Shown here in pieces: positions 44,156 to 51,693 of a DNA stretch of 64,000 nucleotides (its first letter is position 1; each line of letters begins with the position of its first letter). The translations under genes and the position numbers were made by a program. Below the pieces are notes generated by a model. It was not told where the DNA came from. It ran no database searches and saw nothing but the letters and a program-made list of their open reading frames with translations. The DNA is from Pandoraea iniqua. GTDB taxonomy: Bacteria; Pseudomonadota; Gammaproteobacteria; Burkholderiales; Burkholderiaceae. Location of the stretch: positions 177,290 through 241,289 of the forward strand of contig NZ_CABPSF010000009.1 of assembly GCF_902459685.1 (NCBI RefSeq), read 5' to 3'.

Positions 44156-45154
44156 TCACGCGGTACGTTGATCGCCGAGCAGTAGCGCGTCGCGAGCGAC
44201 GGCATGGACCAGCTCAGCGGACAGTTCGTGGTTCTTCTTCAGGCCGTAATCGCGCAGTGCCGGAATGAAGTTTTCGATGAGCATGCGGGCGGAACCTCGG
44301 CAGTAATGCCAAAGGGCCTCCAGTACCTCGGCAGACAGTTCGCCCTGGTCGTCCAACGCGGCCTGCGCCAAGGCGTCGGCGTCGTCGCGGGAAATGCCGC
44401 GAACGTTCTGCGGCCAGAAGCCGACACGCGAGCGGATCTGGTCGAACTGGCCGTAGCTGGGCTTGATGAGTTGGAGTAAGCGATCTGTGCCGACAAGGAC
44501 GATGCCAATACCTGCCTTGTCGCGGATCCGACGTAGGTAATGCAGGCAGTTCGGCATCATGGTTTCTGCTTCGTCCACGATGATCAGATACGTCGAGCTC
44601 GAGAGTGCTTCAGCGATGGTGGCGAACTTCCCGTCGAGCGTGCGCGCCATCGGTGCGGACAGACTGGCGCGCAGCTCATCGAGCATCACGGCAGGCGACA
44701 TGTTGGGGTTGGCCTCAATGATGATCGTGTGACTGTTCTGCTCTTTGTACTGGCGAACAGCGTCCGTCTTACCGACACCGACGAAGCCGGTGAGCACGCC
44801 GAAGTTGCGATACTTGCGAGCGCGATCGCACACCACGGTCGCCAGTTGCGACACGCTGGTTTGGACGTGTGGCATGGCGGCAATCGTCGCGCGACCGGCA
44901 ATCGTCTCCAGGGCATCGGCCATCATCCGCAGCCACTTCGACGGATCGGAGGCATAGTTGCCATTGAGCACGGTCGACAGCGTGGTGACATTGACGCGCG
45001 ACAGTCGCGCGAGCCATGCACGCGTCTTGCCAATGTCGGCCAGTTGCTTCGAGATTGCGAGCGCTTCGGCGCGGTTCTTCTCGCTGTAGTGCTCGGTCCA
45101 TTCGGTCGGCACCGGCAGCGACGCTTCGTTTTGGCTCTTGGAAGTCATGGACAC
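44156..45154 (-). CDS. transposition target-selection ATPase, MuB-like
   Basis: A 332-residue AAA+ protein. An N-terminal helix-turn-helix region spans residues 30-85 (GKTRAWLARLSRVNVTTLSTVLNG). Walker A is GFVGVGKTD at 123-131 and Walker B is YLIIVDEAE at 189-197. In Mu, B binds DNA as ATP filaments, picks the target and stimulates MuA, while protecting the phage's own DNA. AAGGAG precedes the start, and the gene lies three bases after the transposase stop. Confidence 0.93.
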   Translation of the reverse strand: MSMTSKSQNEASLPVPTEWTEHYSEKNRAEALAISKQLADIGKTRAWLARLSRVNVTTLSTVLNGNYASDPSKWLRMMADALETIAGRATIAAMPHVQTSVSQLATVVCDRARKYRNFGVLTGFVGVGKTDAVRQYKEQNSHTIIIEANPNMSPAVMLDELRASLSAPMARTLDGKFATIAEALSSSTYLIIVDEAETMMPNCLHYLRRIRDKAGIGIVLVGTDRLLQLIKPSYGQFDQIRSRVGFWPQNVRGISRDDADALAQAALDDQGELSAEVLEALWHYCRGSARMLIENFIPALRDYGLKKNHELSAELVHAVARDALLLGDQRTA

Positions 45155-45157
45155 TCC

Positions 45158-46783
45158 TTAGTTGTTATCGAGCAAATCGATCACGATCCCCTTGCCAGGG
45201 CGCTCCAGATCGATGACAGGTTGAACTTGTAGATCGGGCAGTTGCGCCAGTTGGTCCTGGACGGTCACGCTGTCCAACGACCTGGCGCGGGCTTCGTCGG
45301 CCTTGCGCTCCAGGCGTTTGATCTGGCCTTGCAGACGCTTCTCCCGTTGCTCATCGATGCGTGACTGCGGCACGACGCCGATAGTGCGAACGATGGACGC
45401 CTGGCAGACGAATCGGTCCTTGGCGTCGTAGAGCCAGACGGTCTTGTCGTCGTGCAGGTCGTACTCGATCGTGAGTGGCTTGCCGTCGTACAGCGCCAGC
45501 TCGGCGGCGTAGTACTGGCGCTTATGCAGCTCCACCATCTGACGACGCACGGTGCGCTTCTCGCGTGGTCGGACAATGGCTTCGGCAGACAACACAACCG
45601 GATTGCGATCAAGCGATGCCCATACCTGGGCGGGCGTGCGGCCCTCCAGCACGTCCATGGGCGTGTGGTTGTACTCGTGAATGAAGTTGGCGAGGCTTGC
45701 CATGTACTCGGCCAAAGACGCCAACTGGCGCTTGCCCGAGCGCACTTGTACGGACAAGCGGCGGTTCACTTCCTCGGCCATGTCGTCGCCGCAGTAAAGC
45801 TGGCCACCGGCAAAGAACTTGTCGTGATGGTCACGCACCGTGCGGAACCACCGCTCAATCCAGCCTTTCCCATGCGGGTTGCCGGGCAACGCGCCGATGA
45901 CGTCCATCTCGAATCGCGCATAAAAGCCGGTCGACTCGTCGTTGAGCATCTTGGCTCGGTAGCCTGCACCACGGTCCAGGTAGAGGAAGAGCGGCAGGTG
46001 ATCGTGGGTTTGCATCGCGTGAGACAGCGCGAATACCGTCGACAACGCCGACTCCGACTCGGACAGATACCAGCCAGGCACGTACCGCGAACGAATGTCG
46101 ATGAACGCGGTAAGTTCGGGACGGAAAAGCCCGCCGGTATTCGGATGCGCGACATAGCAGTCGCAGGTGTGGCCGTCGCCTGCGTAGATGTCGCCGACCT
46201 TGATCTGCTCCAAGGTGCGGGGCTGGTACTTCTGGTGACGCAACTTGTGCAGGTGCTTGCCAACGCGGGCGGGGCTGTTCTCGCCCAATGTCGCCGGCAA
46301 GGACTTCAGATAGGTCTTCACGCGTGATTCCGTCGCGGTATCGAACCCTTCCTTGCGCAGCTTCAGCGCGACCGCCGAATAGCTCGGCTTGCTGGGGAGA
46401 TTGAACAGCGCGGTGGCGCGCAACTCCCAGCCATATTCCTTGCGGACGCGGCCGGTGTGATGGGACAGCAGACCGACCTTGCCCTGACGACGGAACGCTG
46501 AAAGCCAGCGCTTGAGCGTGGACAGAGACGGCACCTCACCCAAGTGGGCGAGCAGCTGTTTCTGGACAGCGGACTCTGCATCGCGCAGACGCTCGCAAAG
46601 CAACGCCGCAACATTGTTGACGCTGGCGCCGGACTGGATCAATTGAACGCCTGGGCCGATCAACTGATATCGCAGCTCAGCCGTCTGCCGCTGCGCTTCG
46701 GTGGCGACCAGCCAAGGGTCGCTATTCAGCGCAGCCGGTACTTGGCTGGTCATGGTGTCGGATTTGATGAGTACGGAGCGCAT
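45158..46783 (-). CDS. DDE transposase, MuA-like
   Basis: A 541-residue transposase carrying the integration and replicative transposition function. An RNase H-type DDE core is seen: D203 in YAGDGHT, D270 in LYLDRGAGY and E310 in GWIERWF. Upstream are helix-turn-helix regions (SLSTLKRWLSAFRRQGKVGLL) that should bind the end sites. Downstream is a Mu-type C-terminal beta domain and a helical tail that contacts MuB. It is shorter than Mu A (663), closer to B3/Tn552-like phage transposases. AAGGTG precedes the ATG. Confidence 0.94.
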   Translation of the reverse strand: MRSVLIKSDTMTSQVPAALNSDPWLVATEAQRQTAELRYQLIGPGVQLIQSGASVNNVAALLCERLRDAESAVQKQLLAHLGEVPSLSTLKRWLSAFRRQGKVGLLSHHTGRVRKEYGWELRATALFNLPSKPSYSAVALKLRKEGFDTATESRVKTYLKSLPATLGENSPARVGKHLHKLRHQKYQPRTLEQIKVGDIYAGDGHTCDCYVAHPNTGGLFRPELTAFIDIRSRYVPGWYLSESESALSTVFALSHAMQTHDHLPLFLYLDRGAGYRAKMLNDESTGFYARFEMDVIGALPGNPHGKGWIERWFRTVRDHHDKFFAGGQLYCGDDMAEEVNRRLSVQVRSGKRQLASLAEYMASLANFIHEYNHTPMDVLEGRTPAQVWASLDRNPVVLSAEAIVRPREKRTVRRQMVELHKRQYYAAELALYDGKPLTIEYDLHDDKTVWLYDAKDRFVCQASIVRTIGVVPQSRIDEQREKRLQGQIKRLERKADEARARSLDSVTVQDQLAQLPDLQVQPVIDLERPGKGIVIDLLDNN

Positions 46784-46822
46784 ATCGCACCTTGATGGGC
46801 GGTAGTCGATCTGATCGGGGGA

Positions 46823-47866
46823 TTACTTCTTCGGAGCGGTGCGTGGTCGACCAGCCTTGCGCGGGCGGTCCATTTCACGCTCCCACTCGCGAGCCTTGGC
46901 TTCGTGGTCGTGCTCTTGGATCAACGCGCGGTATTCAAGCGCGCACCGCGTCGCTTCCTCCGGCGAAAACGTATCGAGCACCGATGATTCACCGCCCACG
47001 CGAGGGCCGAAGCTCTTACGAAGGTCCGCGAGCTGCCCGCCGATGACGGCATGCAGGGAGGCGAGTGAGCCATACAGATGACGCACGACGGGCACGTTCC
47101 ACTCGGAGTCGTCGGGGAGGCCGTTCACAAAGAATTCCCGCCCGAGTCGACCAACATCCTCGACCGCCATGAGCGCCTTCTTGTGAAGTGCGGCGCACTC
47201 CAGCCGGATGTCCTGCACGACCGCCGGCACGTCACCACCAGTGCGCACCCGGCCTTCGCGCAACACCCGCAGATCCTCTTGCAAGCGGTCGCGCTCGCGC
47301 TCCAGCGTCTCGTTACGCGTGGAAAGGTCCGTGCGCTTTGCGTTGGCATCGCGCAGTGCGATACGAAGGTCGCGCACCGACAGCGCCGTTAGCTCGTCAA
47401 ACTTGGCGTCGTCTTCAAATAGATCCTGAAGAACTTCAGGGTCCGCCTTGGCGAGCTCAAGAACTTTCGTCTTGGGCATTTCGATAACGCGATCACGATC
47501 TTGCGGCGACAGCGATGCCGCGAATCGGGCGTAGGTCATAGCTTCACTGGCACGCTGACTGGGCATTCCGTGATCGGCGATCAATGCCTCGAATTCACCA
47601 TGGCCACATTCGGCACGTACGCTCAGAAGGATCAACCCCGCCTCAATGACGAGTCGGAGTGCTGAGTTTGTTTTTGCCACGGCACTGCTTATGCGGGCTT
47701 CGGCACCACCAGACACGGAGACTCCCAGCACGTCCGCCAGCGTCTGTTCTGCGTCGCCAAATCCCCGAACGTTCGGGGATTTGACTTCCACCACGGCAGC
47801 GTGGCCTGCTGCCGAATCAATTTTGCCCGCATGTTTGGCCGGCACGATGCTCTTTACCCGGCTCAT
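46823..47866 (-). CDS. DUF3102-like early phage protein
   Basis: A 347-residue protein starting MSRVKSIV, with GGAGG in the end of the Ner-like gene and an ATGA overlap. A DUF3102-like region lies around residues 65-160 (LILLSVRAECGHGEFEALIADHGMPSQRASEAM, then RDRVIEMPKTKVLELAKADP), followed by a long coiled coil (TLERERDRLQEDLRVLREGR). ParB-like DNA-binding behaviour has been proposed for such proteins; here it lies directly before the transposase gene. A frame extending upstream is antisense to nothing useful and is not used. Confidence 0.78.
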   Translation of the reverse strand: MSRVKSIVPAKHAGKIDSAAGHAAVVEVKSPNVRGFGDAEQTLADVLGVSVSGGAEARISSAVAKTNSALRLVIEAGLILLSVRAECGHGEFEALIADHGMPSQRASEAMTYARFAASLSPQDRDRVIEMPKTKVLELAKADPEVLQDLFEDDAKFDELTALSVRDLRIALRDANAKRTDLSTRNETLERERDRLQEDLRVLREGRVRTGGDVPAVVQDIRLECAALHKKALMAVEDVGRLGREFFVNGLPDDSEWNVPVVRHLYGSLASLHAVIGGQLADLRKSFGPRVGGESSVLDTFSPEEATRCALEYRALIQEHDHEAKAREWEREMDRPRKAGRPRTAPKK

Positions 47867-48066
47867 GCGTCCTCCCCGATGGCGCGTTTCATACCCAACG
47901 CGACCGCGATGTCGTGTCCTTTTCCGTAGTTGCCACGTTGCACACCACGAATTACCCGCGACACGAGGATGTACGAAAAACCGTTCTCGTCCGCCCATTG
48001 GCGGATCGTCTTGCCTTCAGAGCGCAACTTGCGCTTGACTTGCTCACCTGTCATATTGAACCCCAT
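47863..48066 (-). CDS. Ner-like small DNA-binding protein
   Basis: A 67-residue (63 from the second ATG) helix-turn-helix protein: KLRSEGKTIRQWADENGFSYILVSRVIRG, then GKGHDIAVALGMK. It is the first gene of the leftward early operon, 31 bases downstream of a consensus promoter. Mu Ner at this place turns down early transcription and the repressor promoter. The start at 48066 lacks a strong ribosome site; the ATG at 48054 has GGGG seven bases upstream. Confidence 0.8.
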   Translation of the reverse strand: MGFNMTGEQVKRKLRSEGKTIRQWADENGFSYILVSRVIRGVQRGNYGKGHDIAVALGMKRAIGEDA

Positions 48067-48097
48067 TCATACGTCGATAGAAGTACAACTGACACCC

Positions 48098-48125
48098 ATT
48101 ATAGGAACATTTGGTGCTATGTCAA
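48098..48125 (-). promoter_or_regulatory. early promoter (leftward), consensus sigma-70
   Basis: Reading leftward, TTGACA (48125-48120) and TATAAT (48103-48098) are perfect consensus hexamers with a 16-base spacer. It starts the Ner-MuA-MuB operon. The -35 overlaps the repressor start codon region and lies among repeated TTGGTGCT boxes, so repressor binding would block it. Confidence 0.9.
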
Positions 48126-48139
48126 CACTAATTGGTGCT
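48111..48139. promoter_or_regulatory. repressor operator boxes
   Basis: TTGGTGCT occurs at 48111-48118 and again at 48132-48139, direct copies 21 bases apart (two helical turns). One copy is inside the early promoter spacer and the other is inside the first codons of the repressor gene, flanking the -35. This is the expected place for repressor control of lytic genes. Confidence 0.65.
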
Positions 48140-48607
48140 CATGAAAGGCTTCGTGAAGAGCGAATTCGCCTTGGATACAACCAAACGGACTTTGCGTCAT
48201 TGGCCGGAACCACCCAACGTTCACAAACTGTGTACGAAACGGGTAAGCGCTCGCCGGACCTCAATTACCTAGTCGCAATCGCTTCGGCAGGCGTCGACAT
48301 TCAGTACATAACGACGGGAAGGCGAACTGTTGAAAACAGTGTTCCGATCGATGCGATGGAGAACGCCATTTCTACGGCGTTTGAGATGATCAAGTCCTCC
48401 GGAGTGGAGGTGACATCGAGCCAATTTGTACAAATGGTAAAAACGTTGATGCCGCAGACGATTAAGGCGTTGCCGTTGCCGCCGGAAGAGGTGTCCTCTG
48501 TACGCGAACCGACCGGCCGTGGAAACATGATCGCCACTGGCACTGGAATTACTCAGGTAGGAGGCCGAATTTCTATTTCTCGTGGCGGTAAAATGAACAC
48601 CAAATGA
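48119..48607 (+). CDS. prophage repressor, XRE/Cro-CI type
   Basis: A 162-residue protein from the ATG at 48119; the frame is open further upstream but lies across the early promoter and the opposing Ner gene. Residues 7-65 are an XRE helix-turn-helix (LREERIRLGYNQTDFASLAGTTQRSQTVYETGKRSPDLNYLVAI). The C-terminal half is helical then glycine-rich (NMIATGTGITQVGG), without a visible LexA-type cleavage site, so induction would not follow the lambda route. Diverging from Ner, it is the likely lysogeny repressor. Confidence 0.85.
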   Translation: MSTLIGAHERLREERIRLGYNQTDFASLAGTTQRSQTVYETGKRSPDLNYLVAIASAGVDIQYITTGRRTVENSVPIDAMENAISTAFEMIKSSGVEVTSSQFVQMVKTLMPQTIKALPLPPEEVSSVREPTGRGNMIATGTGITQVGGRISISRGGKMNTK

Positions 48608-48651
48608 TGTACAAAATATGAATCGTATTTGCTATAGGGGAACACCGACGG

Positions 48652-49188
48652 ATGACCAGAGCATCAGAAAACGACACCCCATTGATGACCGCGATGGGCA
48701 GCAACATCATTCAAGTCTCGGGCGACTTGTCTGTTACAAACATAGTTGTTCAGCAGGCGAAAGCGAAAAGCCCTTCGATCGGAAAGTTGTCGCGCCAGGA
48801 GCGTGGCCAACTGTCTGCATGGGCCGAAGAAGTGGTGACGGCTGAACAAGGTTCGGTATCGAGCAAGATCGTTCGCGGCGCATTGAACGCATACCTCGGC
48901 GTGCAAAGCGTCGAAGGAATCACACCCGACATGATCCAGAAAGCGTCCATCTTCCTTAACGGATGGCGGAACTGCGCTCAGGGTCGAGAGCTGTCGAATG
49001 ACGCCATGGTCGCCCAGATTCTGAGAATGTGGGGCATCGTGCCGCACATCAAAATGCCGACGATCGAATTTGCGCGAACGAACTTCAATAGCGAGTTGCT
49101 ACGCGATATGACGATGTGGGAGTTGCGTGCCACGCTCGCATTCACTATGACTAGATGGGGTAGCTACTGGGAGGCTAGAGGTGTTTAA
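48652..49188 (+). CDS. uncharacterised prophage protein (accessory, immunity-region operon)
   Basis: A 178-residue protein following the repressor on the same strand. The N-terminal part has GSNIIQVSGDLSVTNIVVQQ, a short beta-strand pattern seen in some phage effectors, and the rest is helical (SRQERGQLSAWAEEVV, then MWELRATLAFTMTRWGSYW). I cannot name a family. Being next to the repressor and apart from the late genes, it may be made in the lysogen. It overlaps the lipoprotein gene by eight bases. Confidence 0.6.
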   Translation: MTRASENDTPLMTAMGSNIIQVSGDLSVTNIVVQQAKAKSPSIGKLSRQERGQLSAWAEEVVTAEQGSVSSKIVRGALNAYLGVQSVEGITPDMIQKASIFLNGWRNCAQGRELSNDAMVAQILRMWGIVPHIKMPTIEFARTNFNSELLRDMTMWELRATLAFTMTRWGSYWEARGV

Positions 49189-49786
49189 CCACATGAGGAC
49201 GTTTTGGTGCTGTATCGCACTGCTGGCCGTCACCGGCTGTGATACTTCGCACACTGTCGTCGGAAACAACGCCGATGAAATTAGGTTTTACCGGGAGCAT
49301 CGCGAACACGCTCAGCGCTATCGTGATGCTGTCGTAAACTCAATGAATCAGTCGACTGCACTCATGGTCAAGATGGTTTCTGCGCCCGAGAGTTTCAGCG
49401 CAGGCGATGCAGCCACACTCAAGGTTGCGCTGGAGAATGTCCGTCTAGCGAGCGAAACGGTTGAGATGTTCGGCAAGCCAATGTCGGAACCATTGGGCAC
49501 CTGCGGCATGCTTGGCTCCGCCGCGCTTTCGGCCATAGACGAGACGATCCGCAGTGCCTCCGAACCGGAGCTTACGACTGCGGCCGAAAAGAAAATTAAG
49601 GCCTATCAAATCACCATTGGGGACTGCGATAGGCAACTGAAGTCCGAACCTCAGGCGCAAGTTTTCATTCAAACACGAGCAGGTGATGCGGCTCCCAAAG
49701 AGAGCTGTGAGCCTGAGCTCTTGAAACAAGTCGCTGAGGGGAAGGCGCTTTGGCGCTGCCGCGAAGTGAGCAGCACCACCAGTTGA
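49181..49786 (+). CDS. prophage lipoprotein (possible exclusion or lysogenic-conversion factor)
   Basis: A 201-residue protein from a GTG with GGAGG six bases upstream; an ATG four codons later is also possible. The signal MRTFWCCIALLAVTGC ends in a lipobox (AVTGC), so the mature protein would be a lipid-anchored envelope protein starting CDTS. The mature part is helical and ends with two cysteines. It lies between the immunity gene and the late genes. Membrane-bound prophage lipoproteins often block superinfection; here that is only an inference. Confidence 0.65.
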   Translation: MFNHMRTFWCCIALLAVTGCDTSHTVVGNNADEIRFYREHREHAQRYRDAVVNSMNQSTALMVKMVSAPESFSAGDAATLKVALENVRLASETVEMFGKPMSEPLGTCGMLGSAALSAIDETIRSASEPELTTAAEKKIKAYQITIGDCDRQLKSEPQAQVFIQTRAGDAAPKESCEPELLKQVAEGKALWRCREVSSTTS

Positions 49787-49801
49787 GCTTGAATGCGTTT
49801 G

Positions 49802-49815
49802 GTGAAACGTTTCAT
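49802..49815 (+). promoter_or_regulatory. late-activator dyad, copy 2 (before lysis/packaging block)
   Basis: GTGAAACGTTTCAT, containing the perfect 12-bp palindrome TGAAACGTTTCA. It matches the dyads before the protease (39960-39973) and gp46 (26871-26884). CCTAGC follows five bases later as a weak -10-like hexamer. It corresponds to the Mu Plys late promoter. The block downstream reads rightward, opposite to the other two. Confidence 0.65.
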
Positions 49816-49836
49816 AAAGCCCTAGCCCCCCGCAAT

Positions 49837-49862
49837 CCGTAACCTGAGGCCTCAGGTTACGG
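49837..49862. repeat. 26-bp perfect palindrome between late dyad and lysis genes
   Basis: The half-site CCGTAACCTGAGG is followed at once by its exact reverse complement, with no spacer. It contains an AGGCCT core. It lies 22 bases after the late dyad and 43 before the first lysis gene, so it would be in the leader RNA of the lysis operon. It has no T run, so it is not a standard terminator. It could be a protein-binding site (dimer or topoisomerase) or a translation-control hairpin. Confidence 0.75.
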
Positions 49863-49905
49863 GTGCCACCTTCACGAGTGCACCCCGAGTCATGGAGTGC
49901 TCTAC

Positions 49906-50223
49906 GTGAAACTGTCCCGCCTCAAAACCCCGCGCCTCACCGTTTGGCTGCTTGCCAGCATCGTGCTGGCCGTTCTGGCCTACGTCACTCGTCAGTCCGA
50001 TCCACTGCTTTCGATCACGTTCTACAAGGCGCATCTCATGTCGCTCGGCGGCTGGGGAGGCTACTGGCTTGATCGCCTGATCTTTCCCTATGCCCGTCCG
50101 CATGAGTTCGTGGACGACTGCGATGTCGACGGAAAACAATGCGTCGATGGATTCCAGGCGGCATCGTTGCGTCGCGCGATCATCGTCGCAGCCAGCCTGA
50201 TTTGCGTGGGCCTAGCGGCATGA
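49906..50223 (+). CDS. probable holin
   Basis: A 105-residue membrane protein from a GTG with GGAG eight bases upstream. It has a first membrane segment (LTVWLLASIVLAVLAYV), a middle KAHLMSLGGWGGYWLDRLIFPYARP that resembles the two/three-segment holin family I remember from Mu-like phages, and a C-terminal segment (AIIVAASLICVGLAA). It precedes the transglycosylase gene with an ATGA overlap, the standard lysis order. Confidence 0.75.
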   Translation: MKLSRLKTPRLTVWLLASIVLAVLAYVTRQSDPLLSITFYKAHLMSLGGWGGYWLDRLIFPYARPHEFVDDCDVDGKQCVDGFQAASLRRAIIVAASLICVGLAA

Positions 50224-50900
50224 TTTTCGATCTCATCATGCGCGCGTGGCGCGAAGACGCCTTGCGAGCTTTTCTCGCACTGCTCGCGACTCTCGCTGCA
50301 CTCGTCCTCATTCTCGCGATCACGGTAGCAGGCTTGGTGGCTTCGACGCCCGCGCATGCACAGGTGCCTCAGGATGCCACTCGCTATCGCCTCGATCTTC
50401 GCCGCCAGGCGCAACTCGTCTGGGGCATCGACGCACCTGTTTCCACGTTTGCAGCTCAAATTCATCAAGAAAGTCGATGGCGCGCTAACGCAAAGAGCCC
50501 GGTCGGTGCGGAAGGTCTGGCCCAGTTCATGCCGTCGACTGCGAGCTGGATCAGCGGTGCATACGCAGGCCTGCGCGAGAACGATCCATTCAATCCCACC
50601 TGGGCGCTACGTGCGCTCGTCACTTACGACAAACACCTTTATGACCGCGTGAAGGCCGCAAACCACTGTGAGCGCATGGCGTTCGCACTGAGTGGCTACA
50701 ACGGCGGTCTGGGCTGGGTATACAAGCGGCAAAAGCTGTCCGGATTTCCCGAGTACTGCCTAGCGAAAACGTGCGACATCAATCCCGGGATCACACCAGG
50801 CAATCAGCGTGAAAACGCTGATTACCCGCGCCGGATCTTGCTGCAGCACGAACCGCTTTATGTGCGTGCCGGCTGGGGCTCGGGGAGTTGCACGAAATGA
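50220..50900 (+). CDS. phage lytic transglycosylase (endolysin)
   Basis: A 226-residue enzyme. Residues 17-47 form a hydrophobic signal-anchor (FLALLATLAALVLILAITVAG) with a possible signal cleavage after TPAHA. The SLT catalytic glutamate is in AQIHQESRW near residue 84, followed by SPVGAEGLAQFMPSTASWI and the ALSGYNGG motif. It cuts the glycan chain of peptidoglycan in the periplasm, so its export may be signal-driven with the holin triggering timing. The start overlaps the holin stop. Confidence 0.9.
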   Translation: MIFDLIMRAWREDALRAFLALLATLAALVLILAITVAGLVASTPAHAQVPQDATRYRLDLRRQAQLVWGIDAPVSTFAAQIHQESRWRANAKSPVGAEGLAQFMPSTASWISGAYAGLRENDPFNPTWALRALVTYDKHLYDRVKAANHCERMAFALSGYNGGLGWVYKRQKLSGFPEYCLAKTCDINPGITPGNQRENADYPRRILLQHEPLYVRAGWGSGSCTK

Positions 50901-51361
50901 ATGTCGAGCTTCCTGACGTCAAGCCTTTCGTTCGCGTGATCCTCATTGTCCTCGCAGTACTCGCACCAATCGCGACGCACCTCGCGGCCTATCTGGTCGG
51001 TCGCGCTGACGGGAAGAGTATTGCGGCGGATGACCGACTGGCCGACGCGCAACGCGCTTACCAGGCCGACCGAAACCGGGTCGAGGGTGACATCGAGCGA
51101 GGGCAGAAAGCCGGCGTACGTGCGGACAAGAGCGCGCAACGCGTCGACAGCTACTACAAGAAACTCGAAGAGGAAGCCCGCCATGACGCGATTGCTCCTA
51201 TGGACGATTACGTGTTGCCTGATGAGCGCCTGCAGCGTTGGCGTGCCGCCAATGCCGGACCCTTTGCGAGTGCCCCCACCACCGAATCTGACGCGAGCGC
51301 CCGAGCCGCTGCCGCAGCCCCTGAGCGGCCAGGTGAAGGATCTGGAGGCCAATCACCGTGA
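50897..51361 (+). CDS. Rz-like spanin, inner-membrane subunit
   Basis: A 154-residue protein with one N-terminal membrane helix (VILIVLAVLAPIATHLAAYLVG) and a charged coiled coil in the periplasm (RLADAQRAYQADRNRVEGDIERGQKA). The end is disordered, with alanine/proline/glycine repeats. Rz and Rz1 join inner and outer membranes and disrupt the outer membrane at lysis. It overlaps the transglycosylase stop by four bases and contains the Rz1 start in another frame. Confidence 0.82.
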   Translation: MNVELPDVKPFVRVILIVLAVLAPIATHLAAYLVGRADGKSIAADDRLADAQRAYQADRNRVEGDIERGQKAGVRADKSAQRVDSYYKKLEEEARHDAIAPMDDYVLPDERLQRWRAANAGPFASAPTTESDASARAAAAAPERPGEGSGGQSP

Positions 51362-51479
51362 TGTCGCGCAGTTGTACTACCGCCTTGCCGCACGGTTCTG
51401 TGGAGTGTTGCAAGCGATCGACGCAATGCCGGCGGAATGCGAGCCGTATCTACTGAAGGACGACGACAACAATGAATGA
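51183..51479 (+). CDS. Rz1-like spanin lipoprotein, nested in Rz
   Basis: A 98-residue lipoprotein in a frame different from Rz. MTRLLLWTITCCLMSAC gives a lipobox (LMSAC), then a proline-rich mature start (VPPMPDPLRVPPPPNL). Only about half is nested in Rz; the remaining part continues past the Rz stop with an unusually long helical end (VKDLEANHRDVAQLYYRLAARF), making it longer than typical Rz1 (about 40-65). It overlaps the zinc-finger gene by eight bases. Confidence 0.82.
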   Translation: MTRLLLWTITCCLMSACSVGVPPMPDPLRVPPPPNLTRAPEPLPQPLSGQVKDLEANHRDVAQLYYRLAARFCGVLQAIDAMPAECEPYLLKDDDNNE

Positions 51480-51693
51480 ACGTCAGTTTGAGCTGGCGCA
51501 GCAGTTAGAGCAGGCGCAGCGAGACGATGCGATCGCGCTCGCACGCGCCCAATGCCGGGGATCCGGCACTTCGGAATGTGTCGATTGCGGCGTACCGATC
51601 CCCGCCGAGCGACGCGCATGCGTGCCATATGCCACGCGTTGCACGGAATGTCAGGGACGATTTGAAGTGCGGAGAACGGGGAATCCACGATGA
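51472..51693 (+). CDS. TraR/DksA-type C4 zinc finger protein
   Basis: A 73-residue protein with a helical start and a four-cysteine zinc finger (SECVDCGVPIPAERR, then TRCTECQGRF). Such small proteins bind RNA polymerase in the secondary channel, as TraR does, and can change host promoter use without ppGpp. They are common in Mu-like phages near the lysis/packaging genes. Confidence 0.88.
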   Translation: MNERQFELAQQLEQAQRDDAIALARAQCRGSGTSECVDCGVPIPAERRACVPYATRCTECQGRFEVRRTGNPR

